64,000 bases of DNA from Clostridia bacterium (lineage in GTDB: Bacteria; Bacillota; Clostridia; Oscillospirales; Acutalibacteraceae): contig CAAEIG010000160.1 of NCBI GenBank assembly GCA_900755895.1, forward strand, positions 21,572 through 85,571, read 5' to 3'. Every line of letters starts with the position of its first letter. Position 1 is the stretch's first letter. Below, piece by piece: positions 45,910-53,323 of the stretch. The translations under genes were made by a program, and so were the position numbers. Below the pieces are notes generated by a model. That model did not search any database. It saw nothing but the letters and a program-made list of their open reading frames with translations, and had not been told where the DNA came from.

Positions 45910-46782
45910 TCACTCTTTCACGGAACCCACCATAATCCCCTTTGTAAAGTATTTTTGCAAAAACGGATACAAAAAGGCGATGGGAGCAAAGGCAATTACA
46001 ACGCCAGCCATGCGAGCAGTTTCTAAGACAACCTTATCGACCCTCAAGCTCATATCCAACATCGAATTGCCTCCCGGCTTAATCAAACGATACAACAACA
46101 CCTGCAAGGGTTGCTTTGACGTATCCTGAATATAAATCAAGCCATTGAAAAATTCGTTCCACCTATCCACCGCATAAAACAAACCGATAGCCACAATGAT
46201 CGTCCTAGAAAGCGGTAGCACAATTCGGAAAAGAATTCCCACATCTGTGCAGCCTTCTATCCTTGCGGCTTCCTCCAAACTCTTGGGGAAATCCATAAAA
46301 AATGTCCGCATGATAATCAGATAAAAAGTGTTTATCAAATTGGGAATCATACAGGACCAGAGTGTGTCAAGCATATGCATCTGATTCACAACCAGATAGG
46401 TAGGGATCATTCCTCCATTAAAAACCATTGTGAACACAATCAACCCTGTGATCACCTTAATCCCTTTCAGTTCTGTTTTGGAAACCACATAAGCTGCAAT
46501 ACTTGTAACGGTTAAGCTCAATGTCGTTCCCACCACTGTAATTATGATGGTGGACAGAAACGACTGGATAAAATCGCTCTCTGTAAAAACGAATTCGTAA
46601 GCTTCCCAAGTCACTTCTTTAGGCCACAAAAGTACCGCCTGTCTGGATGCCAGTAGATACTCGTCATAGGGCATAATCGAAACCACAAAGATATACCAGA
46701 ACGGATACAAAATGGTCAGTGAAAGAAGGAGCAGCACACCATAAAGAACCACTTTCGGTAAAATACGCTTTAGTTTAGTCAT
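45910..46782 (-). CDS. Carbohydrate ABC transporter permease (LplC/YtcP type)
   Basis: 290 residues from ATG 46780-46782 with GGGGGAAG upstream. Six transmembrane helices and the EAA loop EEAARIEGCTDVGILFRIVL are clear. It is the MalG-type half of the importer. No ATPase gene is in the operon; a shared MsmK-type ATPase elsewhere is the usual arrangement. Confidence 0.94.
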   Translation of the reverse strand: MTKLKRILPKVVLYGVLLLLSLTILYPFWYIFVVSIMPYDEYLLASRQAVLLWPKEVTWEAYEFVFTESDFIQSFLSTIIITVVGTTLSLTVTSIAAYVVSKTELKGIKVITGLIVFTMVFNGGMIPTYLVVNQMHMLDTLWSCMIPNLINTFYLIIMRTFFMDFPKSLEEAARIEGCTDVGILFRIVLPLSRTIIVAIGLFYAVDRWNEFFNGLIYIQDTSKQPLQVLLYRLIKPGGNSMLDMSLRVDKVVLETARMAGVVIAFAPIAFLYPFLQKYFTKGIMVGSVKE

Positions 46783-46799
46783 CTCACTTCCCCCTTGCA

Positions 46800-47750
46800 T
46801 TACAGCAATCCGGCAAATCCACAATGTTTTGCAATTCGGTCAAAAACAATCACCACTGCAAAATTAATTACGGATTTGAACAATCCAACTGCTGTGGAAT
46901 AACTGAACTGGGCAGAAAGCAATCCTTGCCGGTACACATAGGTGTCAAAAATATCCGCAACTTCATACACAGCCGGATTATACATGGCCAAAACTTGCGC
47001 AAATCCCGCATTGAGCACATTGCTCATGGAAAGCAACAGCATGGTTACAATGGTCGGCATAATACACGGCAAAGTGATGTAACGAATTTCAGCCCACTTT
47101 CCCGCACCGTCTATTCGAGCCGCTTCATAAAGCTCATCGTTAATCCCTGCAATAGCAGCCAGATAAATAATGGTGCCCCAGCCAGCATTTTTCCAAATCT
47201 CCGTGACAACCAACAGCCCACGGAAGGTTTCCTTTTCCGCCAACAAAATGACTGGCTCTTGCCCAAACATGCGGAACAGTTGGGGAATCATTCCGCCATC
47301 GAGCGAAGTCAATGAGTAAACAATGCTGTACACCACGATCCAAGAAATAAAATAGGGAAAATATAGGATTGTTTGTACTGTTTTTTTGAAATATTTGTGC
47401 TTTACTTCATTGAGCATCAGCGATAAGATAATGGGCATGGGAAAATAGAAAATCAGTTTATAGAGGCTGATCAGAATGGTGTTGCGAAATAATCGATAGA
47501 AATCGCTGGAACTGAACAACCGCTGAAAGTGCTCCAAACCCACCCAATCACTTCCGCCGATGCCAAATGCCGGCATATAATCCTGAAAGGCAATGAGAAT
47601 GCCGCCCATTGGCATATAGCAGAAAATAAAGTAAAAAACCAGTGCTGGCAATAAAAGCAAATACAGATATTTATTTCTGGCAATGTAACCCAGCGCCTTT
47701 TTAAAACGAGCTGGTGGCTTTTGCGTAGCAAGCCCTTTTCCCACATCCAT
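46800..47750 (-). CDS. Carbohydrate ABC transporter permease (LplB/YteP type)
   Basis: 316 residues with six transmembrane helices (YLYLLLLPALVFYFIFCYMP first) and the EAA loop YEAARIDGAGKWAEIRYITL. It is the MalF-type partner of the next gene, 17 bp downstream. Confidence 0.94.
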   Translation of the reverse strand: MDVGKGLATQKPPARFKKALGYIARNKYLYLLLLPALVFYFIFCYMPMGGILIAFQDYMPAFGIGGSDWVGLEHFQRLFSSSDFYRLFRNTILISLYKLIFYFPMPIILSLMLNEVKHKYFKKTVQTILYFPYFISWIVVYSIVYSLTSLDGGMIPQLFRMFGQEPVILLAEKETFRGLLVVTEIWKNAGWGTIIYLAAIAGINDELYEAARIDGAGKWAEIRYITLPCIMPTIVTMLLLSMSNVLNAGFAQVLAMYNPAVYEVADIFDTYVYRQGLLSAQFSYSTAVGLFKSVINFAVVIVFDRIAKHCGFAGLL

Positions 47751-47775
47751 TTTTCATGCCTCCTCAAATGGTTTC

Positions 47776-49602
47776 TCAAATTTCTGGCCGCACGCTTGCT
47801 TTAATGACAGTAATAGACGAACCTTCGCTGGCACCGTAAGGACGGAGAGTAAACTCCCCTGCTGAAGCAGGAATGATGAAGGTTTCTGCATAATGCACCA
47901 CCAGCGGAGGGAACTTCCCACACGGACTTTCGATGATAGCCTCTTGACCGTCTACTAAGTTGAGCACTTGCACAGTCCCCTCTGTGGACTGAACACAGCA
48001 TCCCGACACGGTAATCCTTCTGGCCTCAATAAATTCCAACTCATGCAGGCCTGTATGTTCTTCTTTCCATCCTTCTCCTTGAGATACGATCAAATCTTGA
48101 TGGAGCAAATTCTCTTTTACCCACTCGGTATCTCGATTCCATTGGATATTATCCAACGCTCGTTCGATATGGATAGGACGGGGACGACCATCCCATCCAA
48201 CTCTCCCCCAGTCCCACATTTTAAAGGTAAAGATATACGGTGTTGCGCTGATCTCTAAAACCATAGTCCCCATTCCAGAACAATGGACCGTTCCGGCTGG
48301 GATCAGAACATGATCATGCTTCTTCACCGGAAACTGATTGACAAAGTTTTGGGCATCAAAGGTGCCTTCCTCTTGGGATTTGCGCAATGCTGCTTCCAGC
48401 GCTTCTTTTGTTACTCCTGGCTTTAAACCTAAATAAACACTGCTCTCTTCCCTTTCAGTTTCCAAGATGTAATAACTTTCGTCTTGGGTATAGGGGATTC
48501 CGAACTCCCGCGCAATATAAGAAGGTGTCGGATGAACTTGAAGAGACAGATTTTGTCCATGGATGGTATCTAGCAGGTCAAACCGAATGGGGAATTCCGC
48601 ACCAAACCGCCGAAACACATCCTCTCCCAACAAGTCCTGGGGTTCCATGAGCACAAGGTCCATGGCCGGGAATTCTAACAGAGTGCCATCAATATGGAAA
48701 AGGATACTGTTTTCCTCCGGGACCCCATCAAAGCCCCAAGCATATTTTTCACAGTTAGGGTCCAAGCCGAAAACTTGTTTCATCCATTGACCACCCCACA
48801 CTTCCGGGGCAAAGTAAGGAACCAACCGGAAAGGTCTGGACGCCGTTTGATGAATAGCTGACCGGAAAGCTTCCCCTGTGCACATGGCGGGATCACTCTC
48901 TTTGGAAGATGCCACCATAACGTTCACTTTGGGAATCAATTTCACCTTTAACCGATCTGCCACCCGCCATTCCGAAAAATAACCCCGTTTAAACTTAACA
49001 AGGTATTCTTCATTCTCATTATTTCCATGGAAGTTTCCCATCCCCGCCGTATAGCGATTTTCGATCTCCCTTCTTGGAAGGTCAAAATAAATGATTGCAT
49101 CTCCTTCTGTCACCAAAGACGCCCCAGTACCATATACCAAAATCATTTCTTCATCACAGGAACAAACCTGTGCTCTCATGCTTTCCAAACGGGAGTTATC
49201 AAAAAACTCTTCCAAAGTTTGCTGAGGATTCATTCTTCCAAACACACGATCCTCAGTAAGTTGGTCCGAAAGCTGTTCAGCTAAAACCTCGCTCTCTTTG
49301 ACAGCCTCTTCCGCATTGAAGAAAGCTGAGAATCCCAACAACTCCATCGCACTTCGTATTTTGTCCACATAACACCCGGGATATAATTCCGCAACAACCA
49401 CAAAGCGCTTTTTGCTTCCTCGCAAATTGTTAAGATAAATGCGTAAGCCGTCGTAGCCTACCCAAGCTTGACCCTCAAAATGATCAATTACAATCTGTGG
49501 ATAAAGTTCATAGACGCCTTTGGCGCAAGCATTAACCCGAAACATTTCAGGGTTTGTTCTTCGATTTGTCTTCTTTTCGAATCCTCCCACCGTTTCAGCC
49601 AT
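47776..49602 (-). CDS. Class I mannose-6-phosphate isomerase with N-terminal kinase-like half
   Basis: 608 residues, about twice the usual ManA length. Residues from about 270 (RLVPYFAPEVWGGQWM) to the end form ManA: zinc-site motifs SLQVHPTPSYIAREFG, DESYYILE and IPAGTVHCSG. The first 270 residues resemble a uridine-kinase-type alpha/beta fold (RFVVVAELYPGCYVDKIRSA, DAIIYFDLPRREIENRY) but show no Walker A motif, so they are probably non-catalytic. The ATG has GGAGGAGGACT. First gene of the GntR-controlled operon. Confidence 0.88.
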   Translation of the reverse strand: MAETVGGFEKKTNRRTNPEMFRVNACAKGVYELYPQIVIDHFEGQAWVGYDGLRIYLNNLRGSKKRFVVVAELYPGCYVDKIRSAMELLGFSAFFNAEEAVKESEVLAEQLSDQLTEDRVFGRMNPQQTLEEFFDNSRLESMRAQVCSCDEEMILVYGTGASLVTEGDAIIYFDLPRREIENRYTAGMGNFHGNNENEEYLVKFKRGYFSEWRVADRLKVKLIPKVNVMVASSKESDPAMCTGEAFRSAIHQTASRPFRLVPYFAPEVWGGQWMKQVFGLDPNCEKYAWGFDGVPEENSILFHIDGTLLEFPAMDLVLMEPQDLLGEDVFRRFGAEFPIRFDLLDTIHGQNLSLQVHPTPSYIAREFGIPYTQDESYYILETEREESSVYLGLKPGVTKEALEAALRKSQEEGTFDAQNFVNQFPVKKHDHVLIPAGTVHCSGMGTMVLEISATPYIFTFKMWDWGRVGWDGRPRPIHIERALDNIQWNRDTEWVKENLLHQDLIVSQGEGWKEEHTGLHELEFIEARRITVSGCCVQSTEGTVQVLNLVDGQEAIIESPCGKFPPLVVHYAETFIIPASAGEFTLRPYGASEGSSITVIKASVRPEI

Positions 49603-49619
49603 AGTCCTCCTCCAATTTT

Positions 49620-49631
49620 ATGTAATTACAT
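49620..49631. promoter_or_regulatory. GntR operator O1 (leader)
   Basis: Perfect palindrome ATGTAATTACAT in the leader between the -10 box and the manA ribosome binding site. It shares its core with O2, 42 bp away centre to centre (four helical turns). Confidence 0.75.
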
Positions 49632-49651
49632 TTATCCTGTATTTCGGGAAA

Positions 49652-49680
49652 ATCATAGCATATGTAATTACATATGTCAA
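49652..49680 (-). promoter_or_regulatory. Promoter of the ManA-ABC-glycosidase operon
   Basis: TTGACA (49675-49680), 17 bp, TATGAT (49652-49657) on the minus strand, a near-consensus sigma-A promoter for the seven genes 49602 to 41216. Confidence 0.88.
49659..49676. promoter_or_regulatory. GntR operator O2 (inside the promoter spacer)
   Basis: Perfect 18-bp palindrome CATATGTAATTACATATG placed between the -35 and -10 boxes and overlapping the -35 by two bases. A bound repressor would exclude RNA polymerase. Confidence 0.8.
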
Positions 49681-49700
49681 TGGAGTTTTCAAAAAATTTC

Positions 49701-49733
49701 AAAAAAAAGACTCGGATTTTGACATCCGAGTCT
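49701..49733 (-). terminator. Terminator of the GntR gene
   Basis: GACTCGGAT/ATCCGAGTC stem with a 6-base loop; on the minus strand it is followed by eight T. Confidence 0.9.
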
Positions 49734-49757
49734 ATAAATAATACGCAATTAAATGGA

Positions 49758-50474
49758 TCAACGGTAAATCTCAATTTGAAATTTATTTTTATCCCATGGA
49801 TATATACTCTCAGAGTATTCCACCACACGATGGTCCTCCAAGCGGCTAACCGTTGAAATAAAGAAAACAGGAGAGTTTTCCTTAATTTGCAAATACCGTG
49901 ATACATATCGGTCCGAAAACTGTATTTCAATTTCACGGATAGCCTGTCTAATCACCAGACTATTCTCATCTAAAATCTGGTACAGTGAACGATCTTCATA
50001 ATTATAGTCAAACATATTGGGAAATAACTTTTGGGGAATATATACAGTTGTGTATAGAACAGGGCGTTCATCCATGGAAGGTATCAAAAAGCGCAGTCGC
50101 TTCAGGCAAAACAAGCTTTCTCCTACCTTGACCTGCAATTTTTGAGACAGGAAATCATCAGCTCGAATCTGGGAAGTCTCTATCACAACTGTTTTTACAG
50201 AATAGTTCTTTTTCCCCATTTCCGCCTGATAGCTTTCAATAAACTTCGTATACTCCTGCAGGATCTTAGGCTTTGTAACAAATGTTCCAGTCCCCTTTAC
50301 ACGCCGTAAGTATCCATCCACCACCAAATCATTTAGGGCACGACGGATTGTGGGACGACTGACATGAAACATTTCCGCAAGCTGAAACTCTGTTGGGATC
50401 ATATCCCCTTCTTTCAGCTCTCCAGATTTAATTCTATCTTTTAAAGTATCCCTGACCTTTTCATATAACGCCAT
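49758..50474 (-). CDS. GntR family regulator with UTRA domain
   Basis: 238 residues from ATG 50472-50474, with AAAGGTGG upstream. The winged helix (PTEFQLAEMFHVSRPTIRRA, DGYLRRVKGTGTFV) is followed by a UTRA effector domain (VYIPQKLFPNMF, SRYLQIKENSPVFFISTVSR). It is upstream of, and in the same direction as, the ManA-ABC operon, which carries two perfect palindromic sites. A sugar phosphate is the usual effector of UTRA proteins. Confidence 0.94.
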   Translation of the reverse strand: MALYEKVRDTLKDRIKSGELKEGDMIPTEFQLAEMFHVSRPTIRRALNDLVVDGYLRRVKGTGTFVTKPKILQEYTKFIESYQAEMGKKNYSVKTVVIETSQIRADDFLSQKLQVKVGESLFCLKRLRFLIPSMDERPVLYTTVYIPQKLFPNMFDYNYEDRSLYQILDENSLVIRQAIREIEIQFSDRYVSRYLQIKENSPVFFISTVSRLEDHRVVEYSESIYPWDKNKFQIEIYR

Positions 50475-50498
50475 ACAAGGCACCACCTTTTCACACCT

Positions 50499-50532
50499 AT
50501 TGTAACACTAGCAGCAGCAAATGTAAATACAT
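50499..50532 (-). promoter_or_regulatory. GntR gene promoter with a third operator-like site
   Basis: TTTACA (50522-50527), 17 bp, TACAAT (50499-50504) on the minus strand. ATGTAAATACAT (50521-50532), 10 of 12 positions symmetric and close to O1/O2, covers the -35 box, suggesting autoregulation. Confidence 0.65.
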
Positions 50533-50678
50533 ACTTCCAAATTTTAACTTGTATGTAACTAAAAAGGAATCATGAAATCAAGTGTCCGTCTCTCTCAGAG
50601 AGCACACCCTTTATTTAATTGGTAGTTTGGCTCTATTCAAATGGCATCTACACTAAGACGTTTTTATATGGAACCAGG

Positions 50679-50706
50679 AACCAAACTTTTGCGGCGGACA
50701 TATACT
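50679..50706 (+). promoter_or_regulatory. Possible sigma-K-type sporulation promoter
   Basis: AACC (50679-50682), 16 bp, CATATACT (50699-50706) fits the mACm-16/17-CATAnnnT pattern of mother-cell sigma-K promoters, 31 bases before the Cys-rich gene. No good sigma-A -35 is present. Short motifs, so tentative. Confidence 0.4.
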
Positions 50707-50737
50707 GTAGCAGTCCCCTGGAAAGGAGGGAAAACAA

Positions 50738-51073
50738 ATGGACACCAATCTTCCCATGATTGAGGATCAAACCTGCCCGGCTGTAGGGTATCAGTCCGCC
50801 TCTGTTTGCGTGCCGGTAACGGTCACTCCCTATGCCAAAACCGGCACAACTATGACCAAATGTTGCGGCACCCCTGTGGTGATGCCCGGCAAAGTCACCT
50901 GCGAAGGCGAACGGAATGGAGCCTGTGTGTTTACGATCTCTCAGGATATCTGTGTGGCTGTTCCCGTTGAATTCGGTGCTACCGCAACAGTTGGAGATGC
51001 ATTCGTCAATTGCAACTCTGTTTCCTCTGATGACATCTGCACGGACTGCGACATGCCTAAGCCCGTAGAGTAA
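50738..51073 (+). CDS. Small cysteine-rich protein, possible spore coat/exosporium component
   Basis: 111 residues with a strong ribosome binding site (GGAAAGGAGGG). Ten cysteines are spread along the chain (DQTCPAVGY, SVCVPVTVTP, TKCCGTPVV, VTCEGERNGACVFTI, QDICVAVPVEFG, VNCNS, DICTDCD). There is no signal peptide or transmembrane segment. Its composition resembles small clostridial spore-surface proteins, and the promoter looks sigma-K-like; both points are inference. Confidence 0.7.
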   Translation: MDTNLPMIEDQTCPAVGYQSASVCVPVTVTPYAKTGTTMTKCCGTPVVMPGKVTCEGERNGACVFTISQDICVAVPVEFGATATVGDAFVNCNSVSSDDICTDCDMPKPVE

Positions 51074-51096
51074 CCCCCCTTAAAGTCATCCCAACT

Positions 51097-51128
51097 GAAT
51101 CCCCGGAGCTTTCCGGTTCTGGGGATTC
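51097..51128 (+). terminator. Hairpin after the Cys-rich gene
   Basis: GAATCCCC pairs with GGGGATTC, with further pairing inside, 23 bases after the stop. No U-run follows. Confidence 0.5.
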
Positions 51129-51264
51129 CCTCCATACACGCCGCAAAACAGAAAGGACGCACTACAGCATCAGTTTCTGCAGCGCGTCATCGCTCTTAGC
51201 TCCCCTAACTTTTTTCACATGAGTCTGATTTGTGGTTGAATAAACACCTAAGTTCCCAAAATCA

Positions 51265-51297
51265 GAAAAGGCTGTTGCATGATGCAACAGCCTTTTC
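51265..51297. terminator. Bidirectional terminator
   Basis: GAAAAGGCTGTTGCA pairs perfectly with TGCAACAGCCTTTTC around a 3-base loop. It ends the GDSL-SLH gene on the minus strand. Confidence 0.9.
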
Positions 51298-51319
51298 TTT
51301 CATTAAGAACCTTCACAGA

Positions 51320-52765
51320 TTACTTGACTACCACGTTCTCACAGAACTTCATCAGGATGCTGGCCATCTGGCCACGGGTGGTGCTGTCCTTGGGATCCAA
51401 ATACAATACGCCGCCCTCATCGTTACCGTTGATGAGGCCGTTTGCGTTGGCCCAGGAGAAAGCAGTCTCTGCCCAGCTGCTGACCTGATCGCCATCGGGA
51501 TACTTGCTCAAGTCTGCGGAACTCTCCTGATCGTACTTCTTATACCCGGCATAGCTGTAAAGCATCTGAGCAAACTGCTCACGAGTCAGGTTATCCTTAA
51601 CTCCGAAGGTACCGTCAGGATTTCCGGCAACCACGCCATTTTCCACTGCCCAGGTGACTGCATTGGCGTACCAATCGCCCTCTTTGAGGTCGGAGAACTT
51701 ATCAGTGATCTTCTCCACCGCGGGCTGGCCCTCCAGATTGTAGAGCACCTGCACCATCATGACGCGCTTCACTTCTCCATTGGGCTCAAACAGATTGTCG
51801 CCAACACCTGCCATCAAACCGTGGAAGTAGGCGTACCGCACAGCCTCATAGTACCAAGCGGTCTTTTCCACATCGGTGAAGGGCAGAGGATTGATCGTCT
51901 CGTCCAGCACTTTCGCAATCAAGCTGTGGCCATAGGCGTTGGGATGGAAATCCAGGTTGATCTTGGTCACCTCAGTGACAGAGGCATTGCAAGGGGACTC
52001 CTCAGCTGCCTGGAAAGCAGTGTACACATCCACCACAGTGTATTTCAGCTCCAGAGAGCTGTAAGTAATCACACTGTTGAGCGCAGCCACGCCGCTTTCA
52101 AAAGCCTCGGCAACTGCCTTCAGGGATGCGCCCAACAGGGGATTATCCGCCTGATCCGCTGCCAAGTAGCTATAAGGATTGTACTGGCTGGTCACATACA
52201 CAGCCACATCGGGATTTGCGGTCTTGATAGCGCCCACAATTTTCACCAAGTTCTGGGTGAACTTGGTCAAAGAAGCAGTGACTTCATCGGACTCGGCAAA
52301 CTCGGGCAGAACGCCAATGGCAAAGGCCAGCAGAGCGGAATCACCATTGAGAAGCTTTTCCTGCAGTTCAGCCTTTTCCAGCTGCTCTTCTTCCTCTTTA
52401 TCAGCATTGTACTTGCCCAGCAGGAAATTGTACAGGCCATCCAGCAGGTCGTTGCCGCCCACAGTGAGGGTAATCACATCGGCAGCAGCTACTTTGGCCA
52501 TAACTTCCGGATCTGCCAGCTTCGTCAGCAGAGTGGCGGAAGTAATACCCTCTTCTGCCAGATTCTCCAGCGCGTAGGCATTGCTCTCTGCCAGTAATTC
52601 GGGGAACGCCTTCTCGCCTTCCTGCAAACCATAACCTGAGGGGATGCTGTCACCCAAAGCCACATAGTTCTTGGGAGCCTCCACCTCTTCCGCACTGGCG
52701 GACAGGGGAATCATGCACAACACCATGCACAGGCACAGCAGTGTTGCCAGAATTCTCTTCTTCAT
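51320..52765 (-). CDS. Secreted SGNH/GDSL lipase-esterase with three SLH domains
   Basis: 481 residues from ATG 52763-52765, with AGGAGGAAGAG upstream. A signal peptide ends at SASA-EE. The SGNH hydrolase blocks are ALGDSIPSGYG (nucleophile Ser), GGND, and the Asp-His pair in DFHPNAYGH. Three S-layer homology repeats follow (FTDVEKTAWYYEAV, FSDLKEGDWYANAV, SSWAETAFSWANANGL), anchoring it to the cell wall. It probably deacylates extracellular esters. Confidence 0.94.
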   Translation of the reverse strand: MKKRILATLLCLCMVLCMIPLSASAEEVEAPKNYVALGDSIPSGYGLQEGEKAFPELLAESNAYALENLAEEGITSATLLTKLADPEVMAKVAAADVITLTVGGNDLLDGLYNFLLGKYNADKEEEEQLEKAELQEKLLNGDSALLAFAIGVLPEFAESDEVTASLTKFTQNLVKIVGAIKTANPDVAVYVTSQYNPYSYLAADQADNPLLGASLKAVAEAFESGVAALNSVITYSSLELKYTVVDVYTAFQAAEESPCNASVTEVTKINLDFHPNAYGHSLIAKVLDETINPLPFTDVEKTAWYYEAVRYAYFHGLMAGVGDNLFEPNGEVKRVMMVQVLYNLEGQPAVEKITDKFSDLKEGDWYANAVTWAVENGVVAGNPDGTFGVKDNLTREQFAQMLYSYAGYKKYDQESSADLSKYPDGDQVSSWAETAFSWANANGLINGNDEGGVLYLDPKDSTTRGQMASILMKFCENVVVK

Positions 52766-53323
52766 GTAGATCTCTTCCTCCTTTGTTTTTGAGGGCATTC
52801 TCGCTGAGACGGTCCTTTCTAAAGCACGGGCTTTCTAAAATGAGGTCTCGCAGCGCGCCCTGCATATTCTCGCCAGAACAGCATTTGGATGCGCATATTC
52901 CGGCTGCACATTATTATATCATATATTTTCTCGTTTTCCATCTCTTTTTTCGGTCGAATCCTATATATTTTTGCGATAATCCAACACCAATACTGTATGT
53001 GTTTATTTACAATCAAAATATACCGCAAGGACTATAAGGCGCCTCAAATAACCCACAACAAAAGAGTATACAACCACTCGAGAAACGAAAGATTCCTTGC
53101 AGATTCTTCGGCATTGGAAAAAAACATCAACAATCTCTCTTGCCGCCTTGACAAAGGACAAGCCTTGCTCCACAATATAGCCAAATAGCCATCCCGTATT
53201 GCGAAGATCTCGTGCAAGATAGGGGTATTTCTGCACTCCCATGCCGGATTTCCGCTTTCAAGACCGGTACTGCTTTGCCGGTCCCTCTCCCAGATCACTT
53301 ACATAAAAGGAAGGAATCACACC
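52766..53323. other. Intergenic region with the lipase promoter
   Basis: A minus-strand TATAAT at 52913-52918 is the best -10 for the lipase gene, giving a leader of about 140 bases. In that leader GCGAGAC and GTCTCAGC can pair around two copies of TTTAGAAAG (52813-52850), so the leader may be structured. The stretch 53000-53300 has overlapping short open frames with no recognisable product. Confidence 0.4.

Noticed and set aside
52766..52912. c-di-GMP riboswitch in the lipase leader
   Set aside because: The leader can fold but lacks the GEMM consensus segments.
53003..53298. Two overlapping minus-strand open frames upstream of GH3
   Set aside because: AT-rich intergenic DNA without a ribosome binding site or recognisable protein features.
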